From contig NZ_JAHKPM010000053.1 in assembly GCF_018860525.1 (NCBI RefSeq), positions 1 through 63,793 on the forward strand: 63,793 nt of DNA, in the 5' to 3' direction. Position 1 is the stretch's first letter, and each line of letters starts with the position of its first letter. The position numbers and the translations under genes were made by a program. The notes beneath the pieces are model-generated. The model ran no database searches and was not told where the DNA came from. It saw nothing but the letters and a program-made list of their open reading frames with translations. Positions 25,982 through 34,831 of this stretch are shown piece by piece. The DNA comes from Vibrio hepatarius. GTDB taxonomy: Bacteria; Pseudomonadota; Gammaproteobacteria; Enterobacterales; Vibrionaceae.

Positions 25982-26683
25982 ATGTTATCCATACTGATGA
26001 AGCGAAAGCATCTATCACAGCCAGTAACTAGACTACCAGAGCAAGTCGAGCAACCACAGGTAAGTAGTACCGCTCGCCCTGCTTTTGCTGATAAGCCTTG
26101 GGAAGAAACTCAAGCAATACTAAAGCAAGACCTAAGCTATCTAAAAACGCTGTCAGGCTCTAAAGAGAAAGCCCCATACAAAGAAGAACTTGTTAAGAAG
26201 TATCGCCCATTGGTAGAGAAGTTACTTACAACCCATAAAGGTAACTACGGCAACCTTGATGTTATGTGGTGGTTCTATTTATGGCATGTAGATCTAGGAA
26301 AGTTAGAAGAAGTACATGACGACTTTCGAGCAGCTATAGATGGTGGTTTGGAAAGCCCGACAAGCTGGAAAATGAATGGTCAGACAGCTTTCCTTGGCTA
26401 CCTTTTCAAGCATTCACTCGATGCGCACAAAGCAAGCACCAAGTTTAACCATCAGTTGCTTATGGATGCGGTTAAAGATTTGTTGTCAGGTAACTTGGCC
26501 ACCAATGCACCTCTAAAAGTAAAAATGTTCCGCTTAGTCGGTGACTGGTATTTAGAAGCTGGCGAAAAAGAACAAGCACATAACTTGTTTAAGCTAGTTA
26601 TGAAGCTTGATCCAAACGGTGGAGGTCGCAAGACCAAACTAAACGATTTAAAACAGGAACTCGGCTATGACCAACCCAATTAA
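25982..26683 (+). CDS. Terminase small subunit, P2 gpM family, displaced
   Basis: 233 residues, close to P2 gpM (247). The central GNLDVMWWFYLWHVDLGKLE with a proline/threonine stretch after it, and the C-terminal pair of helices (LVGDWYLEAGEKEQAHNLFK, then LNDLKQELG), align by eye with gpM. That subunit helps bind and cut cos during packaging. In P2 it lies between capsid and gpL; here it sits between tail tube and tail chaperone. An alternative as a tail protein is unlikely given the match. Confidence 0.82.
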   Translation: MLSILMKRKHLSQPVTRLPEQVEQPQVSSTARPAFADKPWEETQAILKQDLSYLKTLSGSKEKAPYKEELVKKYRPLVEKLLTTHKGNYGNLDVMWWFYLWHVDLGKLEEVHDDFRAAIDGGLESPTSWKMNGQTAFLGYLFKHSLDAHKASTKFNHQLLMDAVKDLLSGNLATNAPLKVKMFRLVGDWYLEAGEKEQAHNLFKLVMKLDPNGGGRKTKLNDLKQELGYDQPN

Positions 26684-26954
26684 AGACCAATCAAACATTA
26701 AACCTGTAACGTTGCCCGTACCAATAGAAAAGGATGGCTTAAAAATCGAAACGCTCGATATCCAAAAACCAAACTCGGGCAATCTTCGTGGGCTTAGCCT
26801 CATTGATGTGTGCGATATGCGCTTTGAAGCGGGTGAAATATTGCTGCCTCGAATCTCTAGCCTTAATGAGCGTGATGCCATAAATATGCCTATTGAAAAC
26901 TGGGCACCAATACTAACGACTATCGCCTCTTTTTTCGTGAATGTGGAACTGTAA
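26667..26954 (+). CDS. Tail assembly chaperone, P2 gpE-like short form
   Basis: 95 residues. VTLPVPIEKDGLKIETLDIQ and GLSLIDVCDMRFEAGE fit the tail assembly chaperone family. It should bind the tape measure during tube assembly. It overlaps the displaced terminase gene by 17 bases. Near its end ribosomes can slip back one base to give a longer fusion form. Confidence 0.85.
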   Translation: MTNPIKDQSNIKPVTLPVPIEKDGLKIETLDIQKPNSGNLRGLSLIDVCDMRFEAGEILLPRISSLNERDAINMPIENWAPILTTIASFFVNVEL

Positions 26955-27097
26955 TTGAGAGAGTAGAAGACTATTACGCTGACTTGGCAACTGTATTTCA
27001 TTGGCCGCCTAGCGAGATAGACCAGCTCAGTTACGAAGACTTATTACTGTTCCGCGAAAAAGCACGCCAGAGAACCGTACAAGAAGAGAGCGAATAA
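26667..27097 (+). CDS. Tail chaperone frameshift fusion (E plus E')
   Basis: A -1 slip at 26930-26936 joins the first 90 residues of the chaperone to 53 residues ending at the TAA 27095-27097, giving 143 residues, almost the length of P2 gpE+E'. The extension (YYADLATVFHWPPSEIDQLS, LLLFREKARQR) matches the GpE family. No good start codon or ribosome site exists for the extension alone, which supports frameshifting. Confidence 0.82.
26930..26936 (+). promoter_or_regulatory. Programmed -1 frameshift site T TTT TTC
   Basis: Zero-frame codons are TCT TTT TTC, so the heptamer T TTT TTC fits the X XXY YYZ slippery pattern. Slipping leads directly into the GpE-like frame. P2 uses T TTT TTG at the same place in its chaperone gene. 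Confidence 0.85.
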
Positions 27098-27109
27098 GCT
27101 CTCTTTTTT

Positions 27110-29014
27110 ATGTCAAAAAAGGATACTCCGATGAAGATGAACTTATCCGTAGTAATGGGAGCAAAAGACAAAGCTTCTCCTGTGTTCAAAAATATTGCGA
27201 GCGAGTCAGACCACTACGCGAAGAAAATAAAAAAAGTACAAAAAGCCCAAGCTGATGACGCCAGCACAATGGCAATGATTGACTCCTACAAAAAGCTCAA
27301 GAAAGCCAAAGAGCGAAACAACACCACCATCAAAGCTGAAATTGAAAGGCTAAAGCAACTCAAACAAAAAGCCCAACAACTAAAAGAACCGAGTGCGCAG
27401 CTTACAGAAAAGATAGCCACACAAACCAATAAGCTGAAAAAGCTCACCGCTAACCAAGACCACAACAAAAAAAGCTTGTCAAAGTTAAGAGCTCACTTTA
27501 GCAAAACTGGCGTCCAAATTGGTTCTCTTGACGACGAGTACCAACGACTGAATAAGCGTTACAAAAGTCATGGTGAAGAGATTAACAATCTCACAAAACG
27601 GTACGGCCGTTTAAAGTCTGCACTGTCTCCAATAAATAAGCTGAACAGTAAAATTAAGTTTCCTAAAATTGGTGGCGCTATAGCTGGTAAGGGAGCCGCT
27701 TTGCTTGGCGGTTTAAGTATTGCTGGTTTAGTAACTGAGTTAAACAGTGCGGCGACTGAGATGGACGCCCTCGCGAAAAAATCAGCCACTCTCAAGATGT
27801 CGATTAGTGAGCTGCAAGCCATGCGAAAGCAAGCTTCACATGCAGGTGTCGATGAAGACGCTATGTCATCGGCATTAACACGCTTCACTAAACGTCTAGG
27901 TGTATTGCAACAAACAGGAAGCGGTATTCTAGGTTCGTACCTCAAAAAGAGCGGTAATAGCGTTTTCCGTGACTTAAAAGGAGCAAAAGATACTCAGCAA
28001 GCCTATGAACAGCTATTGCAGTCATTCTCCAAACTCGAAACGGCTCAAGAGCAAATGGCTTTCGCTGATGCTGCCTTTGGCCAAGATGGGCGAAAGATGC
28101 TGCTATTGCTTCGAGAAGGTACGGATGGATTAGCTAAAGCGCGTAAAGAGCTGGCAGATTTAGGCGGTGGCGCTAAAGCGGAAGATGCAGCTAAAGCAGA
28201 AGCATACAATGATGCTTTACAACGCATTCAAGAAAGCATTAAATCAATCAAATATGCCGCCCTCGCTCCTATCATGGAAAAAGCCACTCAAGCCTTTGGT
28301 GAATTCACAACAAAATTCAAAGATGCGAAGTGGCGAGATGAAACCATAACCAAAGTCACGCAAGCGGTGAAAGGTCTATACAATGGGTTCATCTTCCTTG
28401 GCAAAGGAATACTCTTTGTTTCTCAATACTTCAGTGAGGTTATAGCCGCCATCGCTATGTTTAAAGTCGGTATGATTGCGCTCAACGCCGTCATTTTAGG
28501 TAACCCAATAGGGTTAATTGTTGCAGCCGTTATAGCGGCAGTTGTTGCTATCATATACCTAGTCGATAAATTTATAGGCTTGGATAAGGTAATAAAAGAG
28601 ATCGGGGACGGAATTCTTTGGTTGTGGAATGAGTTCAAGAAGCTCATAAACAAACTGCCTGACTCTCTGATTCCAGATGATTGGAAAAACACCACAGATG
28701 AAGCTGGAAAGTCTGTCGATAAACTGGCTAACAAGATGGATAAGATTAAAGACAAGAACGCCAAGCTAGGTATCACGACAACTGAAACACACAACCGAAC
28801 AGAACGGCAAGGGTACAGTGGCTATCAAACAGGAGGCCTAGCCGCTCATAGCCAATACCGTCCTTATCAACCGTTGGCCCAACAAACGATGAAGAGTAAA
28901 TCTGAAGTATCACTGACGATTAAGTCAGATAAACCTGTTGCGGTAGACCAAGCTAAAACAGATAAAGGGACTGATCTCAATATGGATGTTGGAAATATGA
29001 ACACGAGTTTTTAG
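27110..29014 (+). CDS. Tail tape measure protein
   Basis: 634 residues, shorter than P2 gpT (815), which predicts a shorter tail. A coiled-coil N-terminal third (heptads within KIKKVQKAQ and IERLKQLKQKAQQLKE) leads to helical repeats, with hydrophobic helices at about residues 445-490 (AAIAMFKVGMIALNAVILG, then IGLIVAAVIAAVVAIIYLV). It sets tail length and may help DNA cross the inner membrane. It begins 12 bases after the chaperone fusion stop and is the last phage gene recognised on the right. Confidence 0.9.
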   Translation: MSKKDTPMKMNLSVVMGAKDKASPVFKNIASESDHYAKKIKKVQKAQADDASTMAMIDSYKKLKKAKERNNTTIKAEIERLKQLKQKAQQLKEPSAQLTEKIATQTNKLKKLTANQDHNKKSLSKLRAHFSKTGVQIGSLDDEYQRLNKRYKSHGEEINNLTKRYGRLKSALSPINKLNSKIKFPKIGGAIAGKGAALLGGLSIAGLVTELNSAATEMDALAKKSATLKMSISELQAMRKQASHAGVDEDAMSSALTRFTKRLGVLQQTGSGILGSYLKKSGNSVFRDLKGAKDTQQAYEQLLQSFSKLETAQEQMAFADAAFGQDGRKMLLLLREGTDGLAKARKELADLGGGAKAEDAAKAEAYNDALQRIQESIKSIKYAALAPIMEKATQAFGEFTTKFKDAKWRDETITKVTQAVKGLYNGFIFLGKGILFVSQYFSEVIAAIAMFKVGMIALNAVILGNPIGLIVAAVIAAVVAIIYLVDKFIGLDKVIKEIGDGILWLWNEFKKLINKLPDSLIPDDWKNTTDEAGKSVDKLANKMDKIKDKNAKLGITTTETHNRTERQGYSGYQTGGLAAHSQYRPYQPLAQQTMKSKSEVSLTIKSDKPVAVDQAKTDKGTDLNMDVGNMNTSF

Positions 29015-29733
29015 AAACATTCATGGTCTGCCACATCTATTAGCAACCAAAAAATAAGCCCGAGCTTCAAATAGTCCGGGCTATCCAAACACAGCAAGCA
29101 AAGGTGTAGGAGTAATTCAAATCCTACTCCTTAAAGTTTAAGAAAAAACATCCTCTATATACAAGCTAGAAGCACAGCACAAAAGTATGCACACGAACTC
29201 ATAAAAACAAACTAATTTTGAGAATCAACTTGAGGAGTTCATTACTTTACGTAATTGTGGCGATAAGGAGTAACTCAACTCAATCCGTCGCCATCTTGTC
29301 GCCACCCAACAAAATAATAAAACATAAACCATTGATTATATTCATATAAAAACATTGACACATCAAACCGGTGGTTTTATTGGAGAGGAAGCCGAGCAAA
29401 AACAAACCGCTTAATTGACCAAACAAATTCCCCAATACTAGAAGCTTACCTTAGGAAAAGTCTAATATTGGGGTTTTGGACAAAAGTCATTTAGGAAAAA
29501 TGAAACATTACCAAATAATGGATAACTAATGATATTGCAAAACTAACCGAGGTTTTTTTGCAGTCAGGGTAACTATGTCAGTTATTTGCATTAGGAAAGC
29601 TGAATCAGTCAAGCTTAGTTACGTACCTTTCCTATAACAAAGAGTTGCGATATTACTGCTTTTCCAACTTCCTGAGCAGCAAGTTAAGCTGTCCATTCTA
29701 TAATTATCAGATAAAGTGCTTGGAGATAGTACT
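29015..29733. other. Prophage right junction, non-coding
   Basis: About 700 bases without a convincing gene. It holds a 6-bp hairpin near 29060-29085 (AGCCCG/CGGGCT) and a tRNA-tail-like string around 29107-29130 (AATTCAAATCCTACTCCTTA) that could be an attachment core. It also carries TTAGGAAA at 29451, 29491 and 29591, and the hairpin listed separately. The phage-host border most likely lies here. The matching left attachment site would be outside the window. Confidence 0.4.
29430..29477 (+). terminator. Terminator-like hairpin near the prophage right end
   Basis: CCCCAATA (29430-29437) pairs with TATTGGGG (29466-29473), helped by inner pairing of TAGA with TCTA, and is followed by TTTT. 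It could end late phage transcription or belong to the host side. Confidence 0.55.
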
Positions 29734-30426
29734 ATGGTTGTTTCTCAGTACGGAAAATTCATCAGTTTTCTCCTTTCTTTCTGGCCATTATTGGTAATGT
29801 CTGAAGAAGAGCTAGTTAGAATAGCAATCGGGAATATTTTCCGTGGGCAAGATCAAACAGCTAGCTATGGCATACAAATTGAACGCGATCTTAAGGCCAT
29901 ATACTCTGGTGCAGGCCTCAAAGCAGAGTTCACTTACCTACCAAACGAAAGAGCAATCCAGTCGGTTATCAATGGCGAGTATGATGCACTTGATATGAGA
30001 TTTGACGCGTTGGATAAAGAAAAGGGGCTTATGAAGGTTAATGTACCTTTAGTTACTATAAACCTCTATTTATACTCCACAGATGGGAGTTTTTATAATA
30101 GCTTAGACGAGTTGAAAGATAAAACTGTAGTATCTTTCCATGGTAATCGATTCACCGACTTATTGAAGAGTAAAAAACACCTTTACTTAATTCACACTCC
30201 CAACCAAGCTGCATTAATGCTAAGTAAAGGAAGAGCTTCCGTTTTGTTTGCTCCTGAGATTTCTTATCTGTTCTTAAAAGAGCAGTTTCCTCAGATAAAA
30301 GTTGCTAGTCCAATCGTCGCTCAAGGTAGTTTGTATCACTACATTGGCGCGTCCAAAAGGCACTTACTTGAGCGACTGGAGGAGTCATCAAAAAACTATG
30401 TACACTCTCAAAAGTTACAAGACTGA
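29734..30426 (+). CDS. Periplasmic solute-binding-like protein, unpaired
   Basis: 230 residues from ATG 29734 (TGGAGA upstream; GTG 29716 is possible). A likely signal peptide (FISFLLSFWPLLVMS) precedes a family 3 solute-binding-like fold (VRIAIGNIFRG, RDLKAIYSGAGLKAEFTYLP, then YDALDMRFDALDKEKG). No permease or ATPase gene lies nearby, so it may act as a sensor-type binding protein rather than a transporter part. Two similar unpaired genes occur at 51.1 and 52.9 kb. Ligand unknown. Confidence 0.65.
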   Translation: MVVSQYGKFISFLLSFWPLLVMSEEELVRIAIGNIFRGQDQTASYGIQIERDLKAIYSGAGLKAEFTYLPNERAIQSVINGEYDALDMRFDALDKEKGLMKVNVPLVTINLYLYSTDGSFYNSLDELKDKTVVSFHGNRFTDLLKSKKHLYLIHTPNQAALMLSKGRASVLFAPEISYLFLKEQFPQIKVASPIVAQGSLYHYIGASKRHLLERLEESSKNYVHSQKLQD

Positions 30427-30668
30427 TGTGTGTACGTGTTTTGCGGAGGGCGTTTCTTATCATTGACTTGTTAACTTTTTCTCTGTGTTTCTGGCTGAGT
30501 AACACACTGCTTAATTAAATCTCTTTAAGCTTTGCGACTAAACCCTCCATCAGCTACGATAACCTCAGCCTTTACCTATCGCTTTTTCTGATGTTTTAAC
30601 ATGTCAACCATCTTGACGATCCTTAGAAACAATTATAACAATAGTTATCCTATGTTCTAGGATGAATC

Positions 30669-31340
30669 TCAGTCCCAAAAATATGTCACACCGAGCGAGA
30701 AGGTTGTTTGCGTGGTATCATAATGCTCATCATCAACAATGAAATTGACGTCGTATTGAGTTACTTCGCTCTGTAAATGCCAACTTTGGGCAAATTCCCA
30801 TCGTATACCAACACCATAAGAGGGTTTAACACTCCAAGTACGAACTTTGTCATTATAGCTTTCATCACCAGACAGACGAGTAATGTATGCATCTGATCTG
30901 ACGTCCGATAACGCGATATTAAAACCCAGTAGACCATAAACTTCGATCTCATCCGACAGAGCCAATGCGTAGTTTATTTCAGGCCTGACATTAGTCCAGC
31001 TTAATTGGAGCATAGTGTCATAGTTAGCTAGGCTTGAGCTTTTATAGCGAGCCTTATTAGTAACCCTACCACCATCGACATCAAGATTTATTGCCCAATG
31101 CTCATCCCATCTATATCCGAGATAAAACACCATACCACCTGAACTGTCATCACTATCGGTATATACTTCCGTATTGCCCTTTGCGACTAGTGCATTAGCA
31201 TCATAGGCAGCTAGGGTTGATCTGTCGCTGTGTGAACTGATTAATCCAGCCCCAAAATACAAACCTTGGGGGCTGGCAACGCTTTTTGTTGAAATAAAAC
31301 TGAGTAAAATGATTAGAAGAAAGCCTATTTTTATTTGCAT
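30669..31340 (-). CDS. Outer-membrane beta-barrel protein
   Basis: 223 residues with a signal peptide (IGFLLIILLSFISTKSVAS). Alternating hydrophobic strands and conserved glycine/aromatic patterns (LYFGAGLISSHSDR, FYLGYRWDEHWAINLDVDGG, VGIRWEFAQSWHLQSEVTQY) indicate an eight-stranded barrel of the OmpA/OmpW-like porin class. The end, FSLGVTYFWD, is close to the usual aromatic C-terminal barrel signal. Probably a small surface protein; substrate unknown. Single gene unit. Confidence 0.72.
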   Translation of the reverse strand: MQIKIGFLLIILLSFISTKSVASPQGLYFGAGLISSHSDRSTLAAYDANALVAKGNTEVYTDSDDSSGGMVFYLGYRWDEHWAINLDVDGGRVTNKARYKSSSLANYDTMLQLSWTNVRPEINYALALSDEIEVYGLLGFNIALSDVRSDAYITRLSGDESYNDKVRTWSVKPSYGVGIRWEFAQSWHLQSEVTQYDVNFIVDDEHYDTTQTTFSLGVTYFWD

Positions 31341-31574
31341 TTCTGAGTCCTTGTATTGGGTTAATTAAGTAAATACTAGTTGCTTATTTAAATTTTTTGC
31401 AAGGTCGGAAATGCAGCTAATGAAGCGGGTTATTTACGGGTGTGAGTTCAGTAGACAGAACCGCTATTCATAGTGCAATTTGACTCATCTCATCATTATT
31501 CCATTGAAAGTGGCCCAGAACTGGTTAAACAGATATATTTAGCCAGTCCACAGCCACATCGAACCAATGCTTAG

Positions 31575-32174
31575 CTAGATATCAGTATCTTCTGAAATTT
31601 TAAGTGCATCTTCGATTTCTACCCCTAAATAACGAATGGTGTTATCGAGCTTAACGTGCCCTAACAGCAATTGTACCGCTCTAATATTCTTTGTCTTCGC
31701 ATAGATAAGTGTGGCCTTAGTCCTGCGCATAGAGTGAGTACCATAATGAGTAGAATCCAAGCCAAGCGTACTCGCCCATCGTTTAATAATGCTGGCGTAA
31801 TAGGAATAACTCATTGGTACTCCTTCACGCCTGGGGCTAGGAAATAAAAAGTCTTGGGGCGATAATTGACTCACAAATAACCATTGACTGAGTGCGTGCT
31901 GGGTTTTGGACGTGATTTCAAATTGCACATCTCGCGATGTTTTACTTTGAGTCAGTAAAACTCTCATCATAATGATGCCAGAAGAGGATACATCACAAAC
32001 CCGCAATCTGAGTAAATCACACGAACGTAACTTACAGTCTATGGCAAGGTTTAACAGCGCCAATTCCATAAGGTTACCTTCAATTTCTAAACGCGTTCGA
32101 ATCCGCCAGATATCTTCAAGCTTAAAGGGTTTCTTCTGTCCTAATATCCGTTTCTTTGTATTAACAGTCACCAT
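31575..32174 (-). CDS. Short tyrosine recombinase (integrase family)
   Basis: 199 residues: only the catalytic half of a tyrosine recombinase, like FimB/FimE and several island-borne integrases. Catalytic residues are visible: Arg in CKLRSCDLLRLR, the H-x-x-R box in HSMRRTKATL, His in LLLGHVKLDNT, and Tyr in IRYLGVE. It probably inverts or moves a nearby DNA segment. It lies 2.5 kb beyond the phage genes, separated by host-like genes, so it is not obviously the prophage integrase. No clear recombination site was found beside it. Confidence 0.85.
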   Translation of the reverse strand: MVTVNTKKRILGQKKPFKLEDIWRIRTRLEIEGNLMELALLNLAIDCKLRSCDLLRLRVCDVSSSGIIMMRVLLTQSKTSRDVQFEITSKTQHALSQWLFVSQLSPQDFLFPSPRREGVPMSYSYYASIIKRWASTLGLDSTHYGTHSMRRTKATLIYAKTKNIRAVQLLLGHVKLDNTIRYLGVEIEDALKISEDTDI

Positions 32175-32452
32175 ACATCACCTCCATGGTTACTTACTTG
32201 AGTGACCTAATAATTTTAGAAACCGTGATTTCAGATAATTTTTTCTAATAATGCGTAGCAAGTTTGAAAAGATATAGAGTATTTGAACTAACGGACTTTG
32301 GGGCAAAAGCATTCTAGATCTGCACTACCAAGGTGTCGGTTTACCAAGCAATTTGTATTTCTGGGCTTGGCGGTATTGCTGCCCCAATTAAAGGGGGCGA
32401 ACCTTACTAATCACAAAAATCGCTGATACAGCCAGCGGTTTCCTAACTAGAG

Positions 32453-33631
32453 CTAGCGGTTTGCCCTCAATACAAAGTATTGATAGGTAAAGTCTTTAGC
32501 AGCGCTTTGCTCATATATTGAAATCTCTTTCTCGATATCTGCAATGGCTTGAGAATTGGGCATACTAGGTTTCAACCCTTCAATTCTTTGCTGGAGAGGC
32601 AGCCAGTAGTTTTTCCATGCTTTAATATCTAGTGAGAAATGCTCCATAACCTCATAACCCTGCTGCTTAAAAAGCTTGAGCCGCTCTGGTATCGAGCTAA
32701 AATCCGGATAATCTGCCAGCCAAAATTTCATGGCGTCATCATCTGGAGTATCTGTCAGCCACACCAAATCACTCACCATCAGCATACCTTGATCTTTTAG
32801 TAGCGGTTTCCACTGCTTTAGAGCGTTTTCCATACCCATAATGTACACGCAGCTTTCGGCCCAAATAGCATCAAAGCTTTTCTCCTTAAATGGCAGCTCC
32901 GTCATTGATGCACAAACTGGAGAGATTCGTTCCTCAAACTTCAAGCTTTGTACTCTTTGGTGAAGATGCTCAATGGCCATGGGTTCGTTATCGACGGCCG
33001 TAATATGCGCTGTACTATTTTCGGCAAGAAGTATGGTCGATAGCCCTTTACCAAATCCTACTTCAAGTATTTGGGACATTGACTCTGGCGATATCAAAGA
33101 TAGAGCTCTTAAAGAATCCTGTGTACTGCCTGGGGCCCATCGCTCTAATGTTTCAAACACCATCATAAAATCTTGCATATAAGTATCGTGTTGGTTCATA
33201 TCTTTTGATAACCATTTTAATCTGAGGGCTTCTTTCTCACTGTAGCCCTGTGCATGTAACCAATTGAGATAAGCGTTAGGCGCATTTTTACTGAGAGATT
33301 GATGTAACTCTCTTTGTGAACCTTTTCCAAGCAATGCCATCAGTAATTCACGAGCATACTGCTTTTTCTCAATCTCCTCATTGAGTTGATTTAATCGACT
33401 CTCCAACAAGCTTTTATCCAACTTCGCTTGCAAACATTCTTGGCACTCTTTGAGTGAAAGGCCTGCACTTTGCAGTTGCTGAATAAGAATCAATCGCTGA
33501 AGGTCGCCTTCACTGTAATAACGGTATCCATTATCAAGGCGCTGCCCCGTCACTAACCCCAGTCTTTCGTAATAAAGCAAAGTAGTGCGAGATACCCCTA
33601 CCTTTGCTGCCAGTTCTGATATTAGATACAT
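32453..33631 (-). CDS. MerR regulator fused to SAM methyltransferase
   Basis: 392 residues in two parts. Residues 1-70 form a MerR-type winged helix (ISELAAKVGVSRTTLLYYER, LGLVTGQRLDNGYRYYSEGD), followed by a dimer helix. Residues from about 185 on form a class I SAM-dependent methyltransferase with motif I LEVGFGKGLSTILL and acidic D in TAVDNEP. Most MerR proteins bind a ligand at the C-terminus; here an enzyme replaces it, suggesting a regulator that senses or modifies a toxic small molecule. Stands alone on its transcript. Confidence 0.82.
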   Translation of the reverse strand: MYLISELAAKVGVSRTTLLYYERLGLVTGQRLDNGYRYYSEGDLQRLILIQQLQSAGLSLKECQECLQAKLDKSLLESRLNQLNEEIEKKQYARELLMALLGKGSQRELHQSLSKNAPNAYLNWLHAQGYSEKEALRLKWLSKDMNQHDTYMQDFMMVFETLERWAPGSTQDSLRALSLISPESMSQILEVGFGKGLSTILLAENSTAHITAVDNEPMAIEHLHQRVQSLKFEERISPVCASMTELPFKEKSFDAIWAESCVYIMGMENALKQWKPLLKDQGMLMVSDLVWLTDTPDDDAMKFWLADYPDFSSIPERLKLFKQQGYEVMEHFSLDIKAWKNYWLPLQQRIEGLKPSMPNSQAIADIEKEISIYEQSAAKDFTYQYFVLRANR

Positions 33632-33942
33632 GTTAAATACAACCCAATTGTGTTTAATCTAGAGAGAGTATGAAGTGTAAAGCGGTAGACAGGTCAAGTA
33701 GATTAGCGGAATTTTTAATGTCGATTGGATAACAGGCGACGAAGTACAAGATCTCACCTATAAGGTCAATGTTTAACCACAACCATTGATTGCAAATTAA
33801 GTTCATTTGGTCAAACACATTTAGACTATGTGAGCTTAACTTTATAGATTGACTCTAGCTACAGCTCAACTAAAGAGCATAAACCCAGATTGAGAGATCT
33901 GGGTTTATTATTGCAAATAAACAACACCTTCTCTTTAATAGC
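33632..33942. other. Intergenic gap with terminator hairpin
   Basis: Apart from the hairpin at 33879-33908, nothing gene-like was seen. The region next to 33631 should hold the promoter of the MerR-methyltransferase gene; no clear MerR dyad was identified. Confidence 0.5.
33879..33908. terminator. Hairpin after the aldolase operon
   Basis: ATAAACCCAGA (33879-33889) and TCTGGGTTTAT (33898-33908) form a perfect 11-bp stem with an 8-base loop, 35 bases beyond the leftward DapA-like gene. Weak T content follows on either strand, so it may act in both directions. Confidence 0.65.
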
Positions 33943-34821
33943 CTAACTGTGGCTATCCATAAGAGATTGCAACAAGGTGATTTCTTCGACCGTAGCACCT
34001 CTCAAAGGGCGGCGGGGTAAACCCGCAGAAATACCTTTTAGTACCAACCCTGCTTTTATGGCTTTAGGGATGCCACCGGAGACAATAAAGTTCAACATGG
34101 GGAGCTGCTGATAAAATATCTCTCTTGCTTCATCAAGTTTACCTGCGACAACACTTTGGTAAAGTGCCTTGGGTTGTTTGCCAATCAGGTTGGGGGCAGC
34201 GGAGCACCAGCCTGATGCTCCTGCGCAAAGAGCCTCTAGGGCCAGAGGATTACTGCCATTAAAGAAAGGCAACTTGCCAGAACTCAGGGTATACAACTTG
34301 TGCATACGCTGAATGTCTCCGCTGCTCTCTTTCACCATGGTGACATTGTCTATTTCATTAAACATCTGAACCAGCAATTCAGGGGACATATCAATGCCGC
34401 TGGTTGCTGGATTATTGTATATCATGATAGGAAGGCCGATGGAGTCAGATATTTCTTTGTAATAATTAAAAATTTCTTTTTCGGTCAGCTTCCAATATGA
34501 AACGGGGATAATCATCACGGCATCGGCGCCGATAGACTGCGCATATCTTGCTTTGCTGATAGCCTGTAGAGTCGTTAACTCAGAAATACCCACGATTACA
34601 GGCACTCGACCTGCGACAATTTTCACCGTGAAGTCAGCGACTTGACGCCACTCTTCTAAGCTCAAATAAGCACTTTCTCCTGTGCTACCCAATGGCGCGA
34701 TAGCGTCGCTGCCATTTTGAAGAAGAAGTTCCAGCGTCTCACCAAGAACATCAAAATTGATGCTGCGCTCATCGGCGCTGAATGGAGTAATTGGATAAGA
34801 AATAATACCAGATAGTTTCAC
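33943..34821 (-). CDS. DapA-family aldolase/lyase
   Basis: 292 residues, typical length of the dihydrodipicolinate synthase/N-acetylneuraminate lyase family. GSTGES near residue 44, Tyr in PIMIYNNPATSG and the Schiff-base Lys in TMVKESSGD are in place. It likely catalyses a pyruvate-forming or pyruvate-using aldol reaction on a sugar acid or related compound. GTG start after AAGGAC. It follows the class II aldolase gene by 10 bases, so the two form a catabolic pair. It need not be the lysine-pathway enzyme. Confidence 0.85.
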   Translation of the reverse strand: MKLSGIISYPITPFSADERSINFDVLGETLELLLQNGSDAIAPLGSTGESAYLSLEEWRQVADFTVKIVAGRVPVIVGISELTTLQAISKARYAQSIGADAVMIIPVSYWKLTEKEIFNYYKEISDSIGLPIMIYNNPATSGIDMSPELLVQMFNEIDNVTMVKESSGDIQRMHKLYTLSSGKLPFFNGSNPLALEALCAGASGWCSAAPNLIGKQPKALYQSVVAGKLDEAREIFYQQLPMLNFIVSGGIPKAIKAGLVLKGISAGLPRRPLRGATVEEITLLQSLMDSHS

Positions 34822-34831
34822 GTTGTTGTCC

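Noticed and set aside
29107..29130. Intact tRNA gene
   Set aside because: Only a string resembling a T-loop and 3' arm is present; no acceptor pairing or anticodon arm can be drawn around it.
31575..32174. Short tyrosine recombinase as the prophage integrase
   Set aside because: It is separated from the phage by non-coding DNA, a binding-protein gene and a porin-like gene. It is of the FimB-like short type and P2-like integrases lie beside the repressor.
33943..34821. Lysine-pathway dihydrodipicolinate synthase (dapA)
   Set aside because: The gene is coupled to a class II aldolase and a MocR regulator, which points to catabolism; the true dapA is usually elsewhere with bamC-like neighbours.
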